Shown one piece after another: positions 5,578 to 6,111 of a stretch of DNA of 6,111 nt. Below the pieces are notes generated by a model, which was not told the DNA's origin, searched no databases, and saw nothing but the letters and a program-made list of their open reading frames with translations. Origin of the DNA: Acidobacteriota bacterium (GTDB taxonomy: Bacteria; Acidobacteriota; Blastocatellia; Pyrinomonadales; Pyrinomonadaceae); the NCBI GenBank assembly GCA_003222835.1, contig QHXE01000400.1, forward strand, positions 1-6,111. The letters run 5' to 3'. The first letter of the stretch is position 1. The number at the start of each line of letters is the position of its first letter. Both the position numbers and the translations under genes were made by a program.

Positions 5578-6111
5578 ATGAAGACCGATTTGCTCCTTCG
5601 CCAGACACGACTTCGGCTGCCGGCATTTAGCTCAGGCCGGATCGAGATCAGCGCAATTGAAAAAGGTGGTTCGGATCGCCGCTTTTATCGGGTCCGATGC
5701 TCAACCGACCAGTCGCTCGTCCTGGTCAAATATAATCTTGAACGCGAAGAAAACCGGCACTATGTCCGCATCGCTGAATTTCTTTCTGCCCGCGGTATTC
5801 GAGCTCCGAAAGTTTATTTTCATGACCCAAAAGAAGGCCTGATCTGGATCGAGGATCTTGGCGAAACCGACCTCTTCAGTTTCCGCGATGACGAATGGTT
5901 GATCCGCCGCGCGCTCTACCAGTCCGCCTTGGATGAAATCGCGAAGCTGCATGATTTGCCCGAAAGCGACTGGAGCGAGCTGTGGGGCGAAATGCCGCCA
6001 GAATTCAACGCCGCGCTTTATCAATGGGAGCAAAACTATTTCTTCGAAAACTGCCTCGGACGGATCTTTCACCTTAACGAGGCGACACGAGACGAGCTGA
6101 TGTCGTTGCCG
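5578..6111 (+). CDS. AmgK/APH-type small-molecule phosphotransferase (3' end cut by window edge)
   Basis: The first 178 codons of a kinase of the aminoglycoside phosphotransferase/choline kinase fold. I translated it from ATG 5578; the frame stays open to the window edge. Seen: IEKGGSDRRFYRVR (27-40), the glycine-rich nucleotide loop in the form typical of AmgK-like kinases; LVLVKYN (47-53) with the expected ATP-binding Lys51; a helix AEFLSARGIRAPKVYFHD (66-83); and LIWIEDLGETDL (88-99), the hinge. The catalytic HGD-x4-N and the DFD metal site would lie beyond 6111, so activity cannot be judged. It is 1 bp after the nucleotidyltransferase stop (TGA-G-ATG) with no clear ribosome site, so translational coupling is likely. 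In Pseudomonas, AmgK phosphorylates the anomeric position of MurNAc/GlcNAc and MurU then makes the UDP-sugar; the same order of reactions is my inference here. A generic 'phosphotransferase' label is the safe one. Confidence 0.85.
   Translation, partial: MKTDLLLRQTRLRLPAFSSGRIEISAIEKGGSDRRFYRVRCSTDQSLVLVKYNLEREENRHYVRIAEFLSARGIRAPKVYFHDPKEGLIWIEDLGETDLFSFRDDEWLIRRALYQSALDEIAKLHDLPESDWSELWGEMPPEFNAALYQWEQNYFFENCLGRIFHLNEATRDELMSLP

Noticed and set aside
5701..6072. 123-codon minus-strand open frame opposite the phosphotransferase
   Set aside because: The plus strand carries clear kinase motifs across the same bases; the minus product matches nothing I recognise.

Overview
The window looks like a bacterial chromosome segment of moderate GC content (roughly mid-50s per cent by eye). 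No rRNA, tRNA, mobile element or CRISPR is visible. Compact gene packing, a branched-chain amino acid ABC operon, a two-domain retropepsin-like exported protein and a sugar nucleotidyltransferase/small-molecule kinase pair would suit a soil bacterium, possibly of the Verrucomicrobiota. That placement is a low-confidence impression; no marker gene in the window settles it.

Layout. Positions 1-2995 (minus strand) hold a Liv/HAAT-type operon read in the order livK (periplasmic binding protein), livH (permease), livM (permease, last few residues cut off by the window edge). The ATPase genes livG and livF would be expected just beyond position 1. Positions 3033-4022 (plus) hold an exported protein with two retropepsin-like aspartyl protease domains in one chain, divergent from livK across only about 37 bp. 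Positions 4027-4527 (minus) hold a small membrane protein with a bacterial PH domain, convergent with the protease across 4 bp. Positions 4626-5576 (plus) hold a nucleotidyltransferase with a C-terminal hexapeptide-repeat tail. It is followed 1 bp later by a phosphotransferase of the AmgK/APH type that runs off the right edge. The last two resemble the MurU/AmgK pair that recycles cell-wall amino sugars. No stretch longer than 300 bases lacks a gene.

Most notable points. (1) livK has its natural start codon out of frame: the sequence just downstream of GTG 2957 continues upstream as a textbook signal peptide, but ATG 2995 joins it only if one A is added to a run of four. (2) livH is about 30 residues shorter than E. 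coli LivH, and the missing part is one clean internal block covering a membrane helix. Together these suggest either a decaying importer or local sequence errors. (3) The two-domain aspartyl protease carries two DTGA motifs, so it could form the active site within one chain. (4) The nucleotidyltransferase combines MurU-like context with a GDP-mannose-pyrophosphorylase-like tail, so its substrate is open. I found no clear evidence of a wholly new system.
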